64,000 bases of DNA from positions 62,001-126,000 of the forward strand of contig NZ_FQZU01000014.1 of the NCBI RefSeq assembly GCF_900142135.1, given 5' to 3'. The DNA is from Desulfatibacillum alkenivorans DSM 16219 (GTDB taxonomy: Bacteria; Desulfobacterota; Desulfobacteria; Desulfobacterales; Desulfatibacillaceae). The position numbers and the translations under genes are program-made. Numbering within the stretch: the stretch's first letter is position 1; every line of letters begins with the position of its first letter. Below, in pieces: positions 1-9,246 of the stretch. The notes under the pieces are model-generated. The model ran no database searches, had not been told where the DNA came from, and was given only the letters and a program-made list of their open reading frames with translations.

Positions 1-2555
1 TGAAGGATTCAGAGCAATTGGGTAGCCTCCTTCGTCTGGAAAGAATCTTGGAACACCACATTGCCGAAGAACGGAAAAAGGTGGACGCCCAAAAGCAATT
101 GGGGCTGGCCTTTCCCGGGGTGACACAGGACCAGTTCACAACCGAGGCTGGAGTTCAGGAGTTTTTTGAAATTCTTGAGGTCCATATTCTCCGACACCTC
201 GACCTTTTTGTACAGGAATCCCGGGAAGGCGAACAGGAGCCGAATCACTTTGCATCGGAAACAGCAAAGGGGCTGAGGCTTTTGAGCCTGGTCTCGGATC
301 GCTATGACGTGGTGGCCACCAATCCGCCGTACCTTTCCGGCCGAAAAATGAACAAAAGGTTGGCCGATATGCTCAAGGATCAATATCCCGAGGGCAAGGC
401 TGACCTCTATGCCGCGTTCATACTTCGGTGCCAGGAGCTTGCGCGCCCCAAGGGTTTCGTGGGCATGCTCACCATGCATTCCTTCATGTTCATCAGTAGT
501 TACGAGAACATGCGGGAAACTCTCCGGGATAATGTTTGCGTGGAAACCCTTGCTCATTTTGGCGGCGGATTGTTTGCCGTAGGCAATCCCGGCACCTTGC
601 AGACAGCCGCCCATGTGTTGCGAAAGGAAACAGAGACGGCCAAACGCCTGGAACACCAGGGCACGTTTTTCCGGCTGGTGCGGGAAAAGGATTCGGAAGG
701 GAAACGCCTCGCCTTTGAAAACGGCCTTGCCGCGTTGAAGGCCGGACAACCCCATCCCCTGGTCTTCACCTCTCACATGGAGGATTTCGATGCGGTTCCG
801 GGTAAGCCGTGGGTGTATTGGGTGCCACCGACTATACTTCAGCTATTTCTTAATCTTGATCTTTTGGGGAATACCGCCCCCCCCAGGCAAGGTCTTGCTA
901 CTGCTGATAACAGCCGTTTTCTCCGAAAGTGGTGGGAACTTGCACTCTCCAATTTAGTCAGAAATGCATCGACCTGCGCTGACAGCAAGATTACAGGTAA
1001 AAAGTGGTTTCCTTATATGAAGGGAGGGGCACCGATTCATTGGTACGGAAATCAAGAGCACATTGTAAACTGGAAAGATGACGGTGTTGAAATCAGAAAT
1101 TTTACAAATGAAAAAGGAAAGGTTCTGTCACGCCCGCAAAACACAGGTTATTATTTCCTTAAAGGTGTTACTTGGAGCGATGTAAGTTCCAAAGGCTTCG
1201 CGGGGAGGCTGTCACCCGGAGGCTTTGTTCATGATGTGTCCGGGATGACCTGTTTCCCGAAGGACTCCCAATTGTATGAGGTTTTGTCCGTTTTCAATTC
1301 AACCGTGGCCAAATATCTTTTGAGTGCTCTGAATCCCACCATTCATTATCAAGTGGGAGATATAGAGCGTCTGCCCATTCCAGATCAGTCTTCGGCCACT
1401 CTGGATTCATTGGTTGAAAGGGCAGTTGATCTTGCGAGGCAAACCAGCGTTGAAAGCGAAATCACCTATGATTTTACCCTTCCCCCTTTGTCCATCGAGC
1501 AGGTGGATAATCGCCACGCCCGGCTGCGGGAGATCGAGGAGGAAATCGACAGGGAAGTGACCCGCCTTTACGGCCTGACCGAGGAGGACCGCCTTGCCCT
1601 GAAGGCTGAGTTGGAGGGCACGGCCACCGCCGATGTGGACGAGGAAGGCGAGGACTCTGACAATGGTGACGAGGAGGACGAGGCTGCCGAAAGCGCCTGG
1701 ACCGAGCCGCAACTCGCGCGCGCCTGGATCAGCTACGCTTTAGGAACGGTTCTGGGCCGGTACGCCATCGGCCAACCCGAGGGCCTGGGCCGTGGGGATT
1801 TTGACGAGGCAACCGTGGCGGCCATCCGCGCCCTGGTGGACGAGGACGGAGTCATGCCGTCTGACCAAGGCCACCAGCAGGACATTACGGCGCGGACCCT
1901 CAAATGCCTGGAGCTTATGCGTGGATCGGACATCTCCCATGCCTTGATCCGAAACGCCGCCGACTCGGACGGCGACCCCGAGGACCTGCTGCGAAATTTC
2001 CTGGACCGCTTCACCGGAAAACCGGAGGTCTCCTTCTGGCGCCACCACTTCCAATTGTACCGCAAGCGGCCCATCTACTGGCCCCTGCAATCCCCCAAAC
2101 GCAAATTCACGGTATGGGTCTTTCAGGAGCGCTTCACCCCGGACACCCTGTTCAAGGTGCGCTCCGAATTCGCGGACCCGAAAATCCGTTGGCTGGAGGG
2201 CCAGGTCAAAGACCTCAAGGAAAAGGCCGACCAAAGCGCGGGCGCGGTAAAACGGGACCTTGAAAAGGAAGCCTCAAAACTTTCCGACATCCTGGACGAC
2301 GTGCAGGAATTTTCCAAACGCCTGAACGCTGTGATCCAGAGGGGCTACACCCCGCGCATAGACGACGGCGTGCTCATCAACGCCGCGCCCCTTTGGGAGC
2401 TTCTGCCCTCCTGGCCGGACACGAAAAAGGCATGGAAGGAACTGGAGGAAGGCAAATTCGACTGGGCGCACCAAGCCATGGACCACTGGCCCGATCGCGT
2501 GAAAGAAAAGTGCGAAACCAACAAATCCTTCGCCATCGCCCATGGGTTGGCATGA
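1..2555 (+). CDS. pglX: BREX adenine-specific DNA methyltransferase PglX (5' end outside window)
   Basis: C-terminal ~850 residues of a PglX-type N6-adenine methyltransferase. The reading frame is open to the left edge, so the start and the SAM-binding motif I region are missing. The catalytic NPPY motif is at 321-332, followed by a target-recognition-like half and a charged, coiled C-terminal region (about 1500-2550). In BREX, PglX methylates the host motif that marks self DNA and is also needed for phage exclusion. The segment of roughly 840-1400 is visibly lower in GC than the flanks, as expected for a swapped target-recognition region. The stop lies 12 nt before the next gene, so the cluster is probably one operon. 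The BREX assignment rests on pglZ and brxL downstream; brxA, brxB and brxC would be to the left. Confidence 0.9.
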   Translation, partial: KDSEQLGSLLRLERILEHHIAEERKKVDAQKQLGLAFPGVTQDQFTTEAGVQEFFEILEVHILRHLDLFVQESREGEQEPNHFASETAKGLRLLSLVSDRYDVVATNPPYLSGRKMNKRLADMLKDQYPEGKADLYAAFILRCQELARPKGFVGMLTMHSFMFISSYENMRETLRDNVCVETLAHFGGGLFAVGNPGTLQTAAHVLRKETETAKRLEHQGTFFRLVREKDSEGKRLAFENGLAALKAGQPHPLVFTSHMEDFDAVPGKPWVYWVPPTILQLFLNLDLLGNTAPPRQGLATADNSRFLRKWWELALSNLVRNASTCADSKITGKKWFPYMKGGAPIHWYGNQEHIVNWKDDGVEIRNFTNEKGKVLSRPQNTGYYFLKGVTWSDVSSKGFAGRLSPGGFVHDVSGMTCFPKDSQLYEVLSVFNSTVAKYLLSALNPTIHYQVGDIERLPIPDQSSATLDSLVERAVDLARQTSVESEITYDFTLPPLSIEQVDNRHARLREIEEEIDREVTRLYGLTEEDRLALKAELEGTATADVDEEGEDSDNGDEEDEAAESAWTEPQLARAWISYALGTVLGRYAIGQPEGLGRGDFDEATVAAIRALVDEDGVMPSDQGHQQDITARTLKCLELMRGSDISHALIRNAADSDGDPEDLLRNFLDRFTGKPEVSFWRHHFQLYRKRPIYWPLQSPKRKFTVWVFQERFTPDTLFKVRSEFADPKIRWLEGQVKDLKEKADQSAGAVKRDLEKEASKLSDILDDVQEFSKRLNAVIQRGYTPRIDDGVLINAAPLWELLPSWPDTKKAWKELEEGKFDWAHQAMDHWPDRVKEKCETNKSFAIAHGLA

Positions 2556-2567
2556 GAGAGGGGAGTC

Positions 2568-3680
2568 ATGGATATATTAAAGAGCATCAGTATTGAGGGC
2601 TTCAAATCCATCCGAAACTTGGATTGTTTGGAATTGGGGCCGATCAATGTACTTATCGGTCCGAACGGAGCCGGAAAATCCAACTTCGTCAGTTTTTTTC
2701 AATTGCTGAACTACGCAATGACCGAGGGTATGCAGACCTATGTTTCGACACGAGGTTTTGCAAACAGCTTTCTCCATCTGGGCTCCAAGATGACCCACCG
2801 AATTCACGCCGAGTTGGAGTTCCAAGTTGAGACGGGAATAAACCGTTATTGCTTCACTCTGGTTCCCGCTGCAAGGGATAGCCTCATTTTTTCCGAGGAA
2901 AAGGTTTTCTTCCAGGCGGAAGGACACCCACATCCTATTGAATGCGAGCTTGATCCGGGGAGCAAGGAAAGCAATCTGCCCAAAGCCACCAGCCCGCCTT
3001 TGAATGCCAACGAGTTACGAACAGCAAGGGCCATTTTGAGTCAATTGATGAGAAAACGGGTCTATCAATTCCACGACACCTCGTTGGAATCCAGATTACG
3101 CAAGGCGACGCATCTTGATGACAACCGCTACCTCCGTTCGGATGGCGGCAATCTGTCGGCAATATTATTCAGACTGCAAAGAGACAAATCGGATTTTTAT
3201 AGACGAATTATATTACAGTTACGCCGGATGATTCCCAGCTTCCAGGATTTTGTTCTGGAGCCCGAAGGTGATCATATTTTGCTTCAATGGAGAGGGACTG
3301 ACCCGGAATACATCTTTGGACCGCACCAGCTTTCTGACGGTAGCTTGCGCCTCATGGCCTTGACCACTTTGTTCCTGCAACCTCCCGAAGACTTGCCCGA
3401 CATGGTCATCGTCGACGAGCCGGAATTAGGGTTGCATCCCGAAGCTGAGGCCCTGCTGGCGGGCATGATCCGGTCGGTTTCGGCCAAGTGTCAGGTTCTG
3501 TTGGCAACCCAATCAGCGAGCCTCGTGGACAATTTTGAACCGGAAGATGTCATCGTCTGCGAATTACAGGATGGAGCGAGCGATTTCCGCAGGCCAACAA
3601 TGGAAGAACTGCAAGTCTGGCTGGAAGACTACACGCTTGGAGAGGTCTGGAGAAAAAACGTGATGGGAGGCCAGCCATGA
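2568..3680 (+). CDS. OLD-like AAA ATPase nested in the BREX locus
   Basis: 370-residue SMC/ABC-like ATPase of the OLD/AAA_15/AAA_21 type. Walker A GPNGAGKS is at residues 31-38, an LSDGS signature-like motif near 258, Walker B MVIVDEPE at 279-286, and an ATQS switch follows. It has no TOPRIM domain of its own. The start has a strong purine-rich Shine-Dalgarno (GAGGGGAG) just upstream. The stop overlaps the next gene by 4 nt (ATGA), so ATPase and DUF4276 protein are translationally coupled and probably act together. The arrangement resembles ATPase + TOPRIM anti-phage pairs such as PARIS (AriA/AriB) or split OLD systems; that is inference. The pair sits between pglX and pglZ, a place where BREX loci often carry extra genes. 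Confidence 0.8.
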   Translation: MDILKSISIEGFKSIRNLDCLELGPINVLIGPNGAGKSNFVSFFQLLNYAMTEGMQTYVSTRGFANSFLHLGSKMTHRIHAELEFQVETGINRYCFTLVPAARDSLIFSEEKVFFQAEGHPHPIECELDPGSKESNLPKATSPPLNANELRTARAILSQLMRKRVYQFHDTSLESRLRKATHLDDNRYLRSDGGNLSAILFRLQRDKSDFYRRIILQLRRMIPSFQDFVLEPEGDHILLQWRGTDPEYIFGPHQLSDGSLRLMALTTLFLQPPEDLPDMVIVDEPELGLHPEAEALLAGMIRSVSAKCQVLLATQSASLVDNFEPEDVIVCELQDGASDFRRPTMEELQVWLEDYTLGEVWRKNVMGGQP

Positions 3681-4369
3681 GCAAGTCGATTGTTTTTTAT
3701 GTGGAAGGTCCCTCGGAGCGGGAATTTGTTAACGAGATTATTGGACCGCATTTGAGCACTTTGGGAATCCCATGGCATAAACCGATACTAGTGGCAAACA
3801 GCGTTCGCAAAGATCGCACTTCACGTGGTGGAGTCAATAAATATGGCCCTATAAGGAAGGATTTGAGAAGGTTGTTACATAGGCAGGGGGATAATTACAT
3901 TATCACAACCTTGATAGATTATTACGGGAGGCCAAGTGACTTCCCGGCTCCAGACGCACCTCTTCCAATAGGAGCTACTCCCTTGGAAAAAGCATTGGCC
4001 GTAGAAAATGCTTGGGCTCAGGACATAAATGATTCACGCTTTCTCCCGTTCTTGTTCCTGCATGAATATGAAACCCTCATTCTGAGTGATCCCAACTCAT
4101 TGCTCACTGCATATCCAGGTGAAGAAGACGCGATGACCGCTCTTGTCCAAGACACGGCCGGTTTTGAAAACCCGGAAGACATCAATGATAGTCCTATTAC
4201 CGCTCCATCCAAACGGATCATTCGGATATTTGAGGCGCATAATTTACGTTATGACAAAGTGACCGGTGGAGCCCTGGCGGTTCTTGAGTTAGGGTTGGAT
4301 GCCATACGCCAAAAGTGCCCGAAATTTAACTGCTGGCTCACTATGTTGGAATCACTTGCTCCAAACTGA
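3677..4369 (+). CDS. DUF4276 family protein (TOPRIM-like partner of the ATPase)
   Basis: 230 residues. The N-terminus has VEGPSEREF with Glu10 in the position of a TOPRIM glutamate, followed by a TLIDYYG stretch that may supply an acidic metal ligand and an HEYETL segment near residue 125. DUF4276 proteins are usually encoded next to OLD-like ATPases, as here (4-nt overlap). The expected role is the nuclease or effector half of a two-protein defence module, but no activity can be shown from sequence. The gene is visibly more AT-rich than pglZ beside it, which fits an inserted cassette. Its stop codon overlaps the ribosome-binding GAGGA of pglZ, so it has been fitted tightly into the BREX operon. 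Confidence 0.75.
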   Translation: MSKSIVFYVEGPSEREFVNEIIGPHLSTLGIPWHKPILVANSVRKDRTSRGGVNKYGPIRKDLRRLLHRQGDNYIITTLIDYYGRPSDFPAPDAPLPIGATPLEKALAVENAWAQDINDSRFLPFLFLHEYETLILSDPNSLLTAYPGEEDAMTALVQDTAGFENPEDINDSPITAPSKRIIRIFEAHNLRYDKVTGGALAVLELGLDAIRQKCPKFNCWLTMLESLAPN

Positions 4370-4379
4370 GGATTCAGGG

Positions 4380-6977
4380 ATGGCCAAACTATCCGACCGC
4401 ATTCGAAGCATGATCGCCCGCCAAGTCAAGGACCGTGGGATTGTTGTCTGGTATGATCCGGAGAAAGCCTATGCGGGGTTGATTCAAAACCTGGACCTGC
4501 CGGAAACCGCTGTCCTCCAATATGCGGACTCCTTTTTTCGCCTGCGCCATGAACTGGAATCCTACCTTGAATTCGTGAATTCGGAGCAAAAACCCAAGGA
4601 CGGGTGCGGCGTGGCGCCGAACGTGGTGGTCTACGTTCCCATGGAGCGAGGACAAACCTCCTTTGCCCTGGTGGAGGCGGAAACCGCCGGCGTGGTGGTG
4701 GAACCGGGAGCCGAAACTGCGGACCGCAACAGCCGCCTGCGCGTTCAGGCAGAGTCCTTTTTCCTGGAAAAGGCGCCGGAAAAGGCGGGCCACCTGGCCA
4801 GGCAAGTGGAGGAAGGATTGCTCACCCTGGAGGATTTGGACCGGATATCCGAAGAGGTGGGGAGCATCACCTCGGGCGCACTCAAGCTCGTGTTCGGCGC
4901 GGCATCGCCTTTGGAATCCATTATTGAATTCGCTTCCGGACCGGACAAGGATGAACAGATTTCCCGGAAAAAGGCGCTCGGCGAATTACGGAGCCTGGTG
5001 AAATCCGAGCTGGGTCTTGATTTTGGTGACGCGACATCCCCGGAGGATGCGCGCCGGGAACTGCGCCGAGTCATTTTACTGGCGGAATTCACTGCATCCA
5101 TATCCGAAACCGCTCGGCCCTCCACGCTGGACACCGTCGCCCTCCCTGAAAATCCCGTGCAAATGGATGCGCTGAAACATCTTTGTGAGACATGGCGCAA
5201 TCGTGTGGACTTTCGCGAGGGATATGTCGAGGCGGCCCTGGACCTTGAGCACGCCGCCGGCATTTCCCAGTTGCCCTTGAATCCCGAAGATGTGGAAACG
5301 GCTCGGACGTTTCCCTGCATCGAAAACCTGCTCGTCCGGTTTGTGCAGGATTGCCTTTTGGAAGGTCGACTCGACGAGGCGATGCGCATAACTCAGCTTC
5401 GAAAGAACACGTTTTGGCCCCGGGAATTGCCGGAACTGCTCTTGAAATGGTCCGCTCTGGAACTCGCCGCGCGTTTCATGATCGAAGCCGCAAAGGTGCG
5501 CAAGCAAATCAAGGCTCATGATTACTCGGTGTCGGAAATGGTGCGAGCCTATGCTTTGTTTTCGGAACCCTGGATGATGATCGACCGCCTGCATCGGCAT
5601 TGGGAAAGCCGCCTCCTTAATCTCGATCCCGATGACATGGAGGAGGATCGGCTCGAAAAGCTGACGGCCAAGGTCAGGAGAATGTATTCTGATTTTGCCG
5701 ATGAACTGAACCGCGCCTTTGTGGACCGTTTCCGAAAGGCCGGCCTCGAAATCGAAGGAGTGCTATCCCAATCTCGCGTGTTCCATGATCGTGTCGCTCC
5801 GGCCATGACCAAAAAGAAAAAAACGGTGTATTTCCTGGTGGACGCGCTTCGCTACGAAATGGCCGCCGAACTGCTCGAAGGCATGGACAAGGATTTCGAC
5901 GTGGCTCTTGAACCGGCAATCTGTAGCCTGCCCTCCATCACGCCGGTGGGAATGGCGGCGCTCATGCCGGGCGCCGAACTGGGAATGGAACTGGAGGCGG
6001 TCAAGTCCGGAATGTGCGTGGGCATAGCGGGCCACCTCCTAAAGGATCGCAAGAGCCGGCTTGAATATGCGCAGCAAAAGATTCCGGGCAAGGTGATGGC
6101 ATTGAAACTGGCCGATGTCCTGAGGCTGGGGGCCAAAAGGAAAAAAGATTTGAAGGAGGCCGACCTGGTCATCGTGACCTCCCAGGAAATCGACCGACTG
6201 GGCGAGGACGGCGACGACTACGCCGAAACCCGCCGATTCATGGACGACATGCTGGAACAGTTGCGCCGCTCCATCAGGATTCTTGCGAAGGCGGGAATTG
6301 AGCATTTCGTCATCACGGCAGATCATGGTTACCTGTTCGCCGATAGGGTGGACCCTGGCATGTTCATGGATTCTCCCGGCGGAACAGTTGTCGAGCTTCA
6401 CCCTCGCGCATGGATCGGTAAGGGAGGAGCGGACGCCAATGGATACGTCCGGGTTTCAGCAAGTGAACTGGAATACGGCGGCGACCTGGAAATGGCATTT
6501 CCGCGCGGGCTGTCCTGCTTCAAGGTAAAAGGCGGTGTTGGCGGGTACTTCCATGGAGGCGTCTCCCTTCAGGAGATGGTCATTCCCGTCGCCGTGTTGA
6601 ATGGGAAAGGTGCCGCGAGCGTCGGTGCAACATCCGGTGTCACGTTGAAACTGGAATTTGGAAAATCGGCAATCACCAACCGTTTCTTTTCCATGACCGC
6701 TACGCTGGAAACCCATGGCCTTTTCGAGTCTGAAAACGTCCGGGTTCGAGCCGCAGTTCTTTCGAATAAAAAGGAGGTCGGGTTCTGCGCCATGGCAGCC
6801 TACGGTTATGAAGAGGGCTCCCGTGAAATCACCATGCGTGTGAACGAACCGAACGCCCTCACCTTCATGCTGTCCGAAGATTCCGGCATCGAGAAGGTGA
6901 CGATTCAGATAGTGGACTGCCATACACAACTTGAATTGGCGACCATGGCCGATGTGCCTGTAAAATTGGGGATTTGA
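4380..6977 (+). CDS. pglZ: BREX alkaline phosphatase-fold protein PglZ (type A)
   Basis: 865 residues, usual size for BREX type 1 PglZ. The central alkaline-phosphatase-like domain is visible: VDALRYE with Asp488 as likely metal ligand, a serine/threonine-rich SLPSITPVG stretch after it, and TADHGYLF with Asp648/His649. The N-terminal part is helical. PglZ is essential for BREX exclusion and for methylation. An in-frame ATG exists 81 nt upstream, but ATG at 4380 follows the previous stop by 10 nt and has a GAGGA ribosome-binding site overlapping that stop, so I take it as the start. brxL follows immediately. Confidence 0.92.
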   Translation: MAKLSDRIRSMIARQVKDRGIVVWYDPEKAYAGLIQNLDLPETAVLQYADSFFRLRHELESYLEFVNSEQKPKDGCGVAPNVVVYVPMERGQTSFALVEAETAGVVVEPGAETADRNSRLRVQAESFFLEKAPEKAGHLARQVEEGLLTLEDLDRISEEVGSITSGALKLVFGAASPLESIIEFASGPDKDEQISRKKALGELRSLVKSELGLDFGDATSPEDARRELRRVILLAEFTASISETARPSTLDTVALPENPVQMDALKHLCETWRNRVDFREGYVEAALDLEHAAGISQLPLNPEDVETARTFPCIENLLVRFVQDCLLEGRLDEAMRITQLRKNTFWPRELPELLLKWSALELAARFMIEAAKVRKQIKAHDYSVSEMVRAYALFSEPWMMIDRLHRHWESRLLNLDPDDMEEDRLEKLTAKVRRMYSDFADELNRAFVDRFRKAGLEIEGVLSQSRVFHDRVAPAMTKKKKTVYFLVDALRYEMAAELLEGMDKDFDVALEPAICSLPSITPVGMAALMPGAELGMELEAVKSGMCVGIAGHLLKDRKSRLEYAQQKIPGKVMALKLADVLRLGAKRKKDLKEADLVIVTSQEIDRLGEDGDDYAETRRFMDDMLEQLRRSIRILAKAGIEHFVITADHGYLFADRVDPGMFMDSPGGTVVELHPRAWIGKGGADANGYVRVSASELEYGGDLEMAFPRGLSCFKVKGGVGGYFHGGVSLQEMVIPVAVLNGKGAASVGATSGVTLKLEFGKSAITNRFFSMTATLETHGLFESENVRVRAAVLSNKKEVGFCAMAAYGYEEGSREITMRVNEPNALTFMLSEDSGIEKVTIQIVDCHTQLELATMADVPVKLGI

Positions 6978-6979
6978 TT

Positions 6980-9010
6980 ATGGACGATGCTCTTGACCGG
7001 AAGGTGACGGACGTTTTCGCGGGGAAGGTGGTCCGCAAGGATTTGGTGCGGAAAATCAAGGTCGGCGCCAATGTTCCCGTGTTCGTGTTGGAATATTTGT
7101 TGGGCAAGTATTGCGCCACCGATGATCCGGCGGCCATCGACGCCGGCATGCGCGTGGTGAACAACACCCTGGCTGAAAATTTCTGCCGCCCCGAGGAAGC
7201 CAACAAGGCCCAGGCGCTGGTCAAGGAAAAGGGACGCCACACCTTCATCGACAAAATCAAGGTCCGCTACCTGGCGCAGGATGACAAATACTGGGCTGAA
7301 CTGGTCAATTTCGGGAACAAGTACCTCCATGTCCCGGACCGATTCGTCCGCGAGTTCGACCGCCTTCTCATGGGTGGGGTATGGGCTCAGGTGGAAATCC
7401 GCCATGAGTACGACGAGGAGATGAAAGGGAGGCGTAGTCCCTTTTGGGTGGAGCAGATCACGCCGATCCAGTTGGCCCATTTTGAACTGGATGAATACCG
7501 CCAGGCCAGGGCCAGGTTCACCTCCGATGAATGGGTGGACCTTCTTGTCCGCAGTGTGGGACTGGAGCCATCTCAGTTTGATCGACGTCTTAAATTGCTG
7601 TTTCTTCTGAGGCTGGTGCCCCTGTGCGAAGGTAATTACAACCTCGTTGAACTTGGACCGAGAGGCACTGGCAAATCTTTCGCCTACCAGGAATTGAGCC
7701 CTTACGCCATTCTGCTCACCGGTCCCACCACCGTGGCAAATCTTTTCTACAACATGGCATCCGGTAAAATGGGCTTGGTCGGTCTTTGGGACGCCATCGG
7801 TTTTGATGAAGTGGCCGACCTGCAAAAAATGCCCAAGGAAGTGGTGACCACACTCAAAACCTACTGCGAATCCGGTTCCTTTGCGCGTGGCAAGGAATCC
7901 CTGAGCGGCCAAGCCTCGATTGCCATGTTCGGCAATACCAACCAGCCGGTTGAGGTCATGGTCCGGTCATCTCATCTGTTCATGCCCATGCCGGATGTGA
8001 TTCGAGACGACCTCGCTTTTCTGGACCGTATCCATGGATACCTTCCCGGGTGGGAGGTGCCGAAAATGCGCATGGAATTTTTCACCGACCATTACGGATT
8101 CGTGGTGGATTACCTCGCCGAAGCCATGCGCGTTCTTCGCCGACATAACCACACCGAGTTGGTGGACAAGTATTTTTCCTTTGGGGATCACCTGAACGCC
8201 AGGGATGTGAAGGCCGTCAGAAAATCAGTGTCGGGGTTGGTCAAGCTCATTTATCCGGAAGGCGATGTGACCAAGGACGAATTGTCGGAGCTTCTTGGTC
8301 TTGCACTGGAATGTCGGCGCCGTGTCAAGGAGCAGTTGAAGAAGATCGGGGCCTTCGAATACCACCAGACCTCGTTTTCCTATCGGGACAAAGAAACAAC
8401 CGAGGAAACTTACGTCGGTGTGCCAGAGGAAGGCGGCCGCAACCTCATATCCACGGACCCGTTAGCGCCGGGCTGCCTGTATACTGCGTCCGTGAATCCC
8501 GAGGGCAAGGTGGGCCTATATCGCATCGAGACCGGCGTATCCTCGGGCACCGGCAAACTCAAACTGGCCGGCGGGTTGCAAAGCCATATGAAGGAATCCG
8601 CTCAACGCGCATTCGCTTTTCTTCAAGGACACAAGGTTCCCATGGGAATCGCAAGCGTGTTCGACACGACGGACTTTCATGTCGAAGCTATCGACCTGCT
8701 CGGCAACAAGATAATTTGCGAGGCGGGCGTAGCCTTTATTGTCGCAATCTATTCGGCCATCAAGAAAGCCCAAGCCATGCCCGGACTCGTGATCCTCGGC
8801 GACCTGAGCATCCAGGGTAATATCAAGGCAGTGCAATCCCTGGTCGAACCGCTCCAAATGGCCATGGAAAACGGAGCAAGGCGCGCGTTGATCCCCCTGG
8901 AGAACAAGCGAAATTTCCTGGAGGTCTCGGGCGACATCATGGAAACCGTCGATCCGGTTTTCTACTCCGATCCTCAAACCGCAGCCATGAAGGCGCTGGC
9001 TTTGAAATGA
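6980..9010 (+). CDS. brxL: BREX Lon-like AAA+ protein BrxL
   Basis: 676 residues. The N-terminal region (VTDVFAGKVVRKDLV) is typical of BrxL. The AAA+ domain has Walker A GPRGTGKS at 226-233 and a Walker B-like GFDEVADL with Asp276/Glu277. The C-terminal ~180 residues have the fold pattern of a Lon protease domain (GLVILGDLSIQGNIKAV). Where Lon has its catalytic Ser this protein has Glu581 (ICEAGVAF), and the Lys position appears to be Val622, so proteolysis by the Lon dyad looks unlikely. BrxL is needed for phage exclusion in type 1 BREX. ATG at 6980 is preferred; a TTG at 6974 overlaps the pglZ stop. Confidence 0.92.
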   Translation: MDDALDRKVTDVFAGKVVRKDLVRKIKVGANVPVFVLEYLLGKYCATDDPAAIDAGMRVVNNTLAENFCRPEEANKAQALVKEKGRHTFIDKIKVRYLAQDDKYWAELVNFGNKYLHVPDRFVREFDRLLMGGVWAQVEIRHEYDEEMKGRRSPFWVEQITPIQLAHFELDEYRQARARFTSDEWVDLLVRSVGLEPSQFDRRLKLLFLLRLVPLCEGNYNLVELGPRGTGKSFAYQELSPYAILLTGPTTVANLFYNMASGKMGLVGLWDAIGFDEVADLQKMPKEVVTTLKTYCESGSFARGKESLSGQASIAMFGNTNQPVEVMVRSSHLFMPMPDVIRDDLAFLDRIHGYLPGWEVPKMRMEFFTDHYGFVVDYLAEAMRVLRRHNHTELVDKYFSFGDHLNARDVKAVRKSVSGLVKLIYPEGDVTKDELSELLGLALECRRRVKEQLKKIGAFEYHQTSFSYRDKETTEETYVGVPEEGGRNLISTDPLAPGCLYTASVNPEGKVGLYRIETGVSSGTGKLKLAGGLQSHMKESAQRAFAFLQGHKVPMGIASVFDTTDFHVEAIDLLGNKIICEAGVAFIVAIYSAIKKAQAMPGLVILGDLSIQGNIKAVQSLVEPLQMAMENGARRALIPLENKRNFLEVSGDIMETVDPVFYSDPQTAAMKALALK

Positions 9011-9025
9011 AGGGAGCGGAACGCC

Positions 9026-9205
9026 ATGAAAAACTCGGACCGTGCAGCCGCCCGGCTTGAGCATGACCGCGCCCTGCAAAAGGTGGTCATCGGCATGCTC
9101 GCCGACCACACGGAACTGTTCAAGCAGTTCAGCGACAACCCGGGCTTCAAGAAGTGGCTGGCGGACACGATCTTTGCGGTGACGTATGAGGAGAGTAGGG
9201 TTTAG
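9026..9205 (+). CDS. Small ORF resembling the C-terminus of a type I restriction R subunit
   Basis: 59 codons, with ATG 15 nt after the brxL stop and an AAGGGAG ribosome-binding site. The product contains LADHTELFKQFSDNPGFKKW and ends shortly after ADTIFAVTYE. This pattern matches, as I recall, the last ~50 residues of some HsdR proteins. It could be the 3' stump of a lost hsdR that now starts at an internal ATG, or a kept small helical protein of the BREX operon. No other hsd gene is in the window. A profile search with the type I R C-terminal domain would decide. Confidence 0.55.
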   Translation: MKNSDRAAARLEHDRALQKVVIGMLADHTELFKQFSDNPGFKKWLADTIFAVTYEESRV

Positions 9206-9246
9206 CTGTCGGGTGTCGATGAAGTGAATGGTTTGCGGAGAAGATT

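Noticed and set aside
6905-7912. 335-codon frame antisense to brxL
   Set aside because: Shadow frame; brxL is unmistakable on the other strand.
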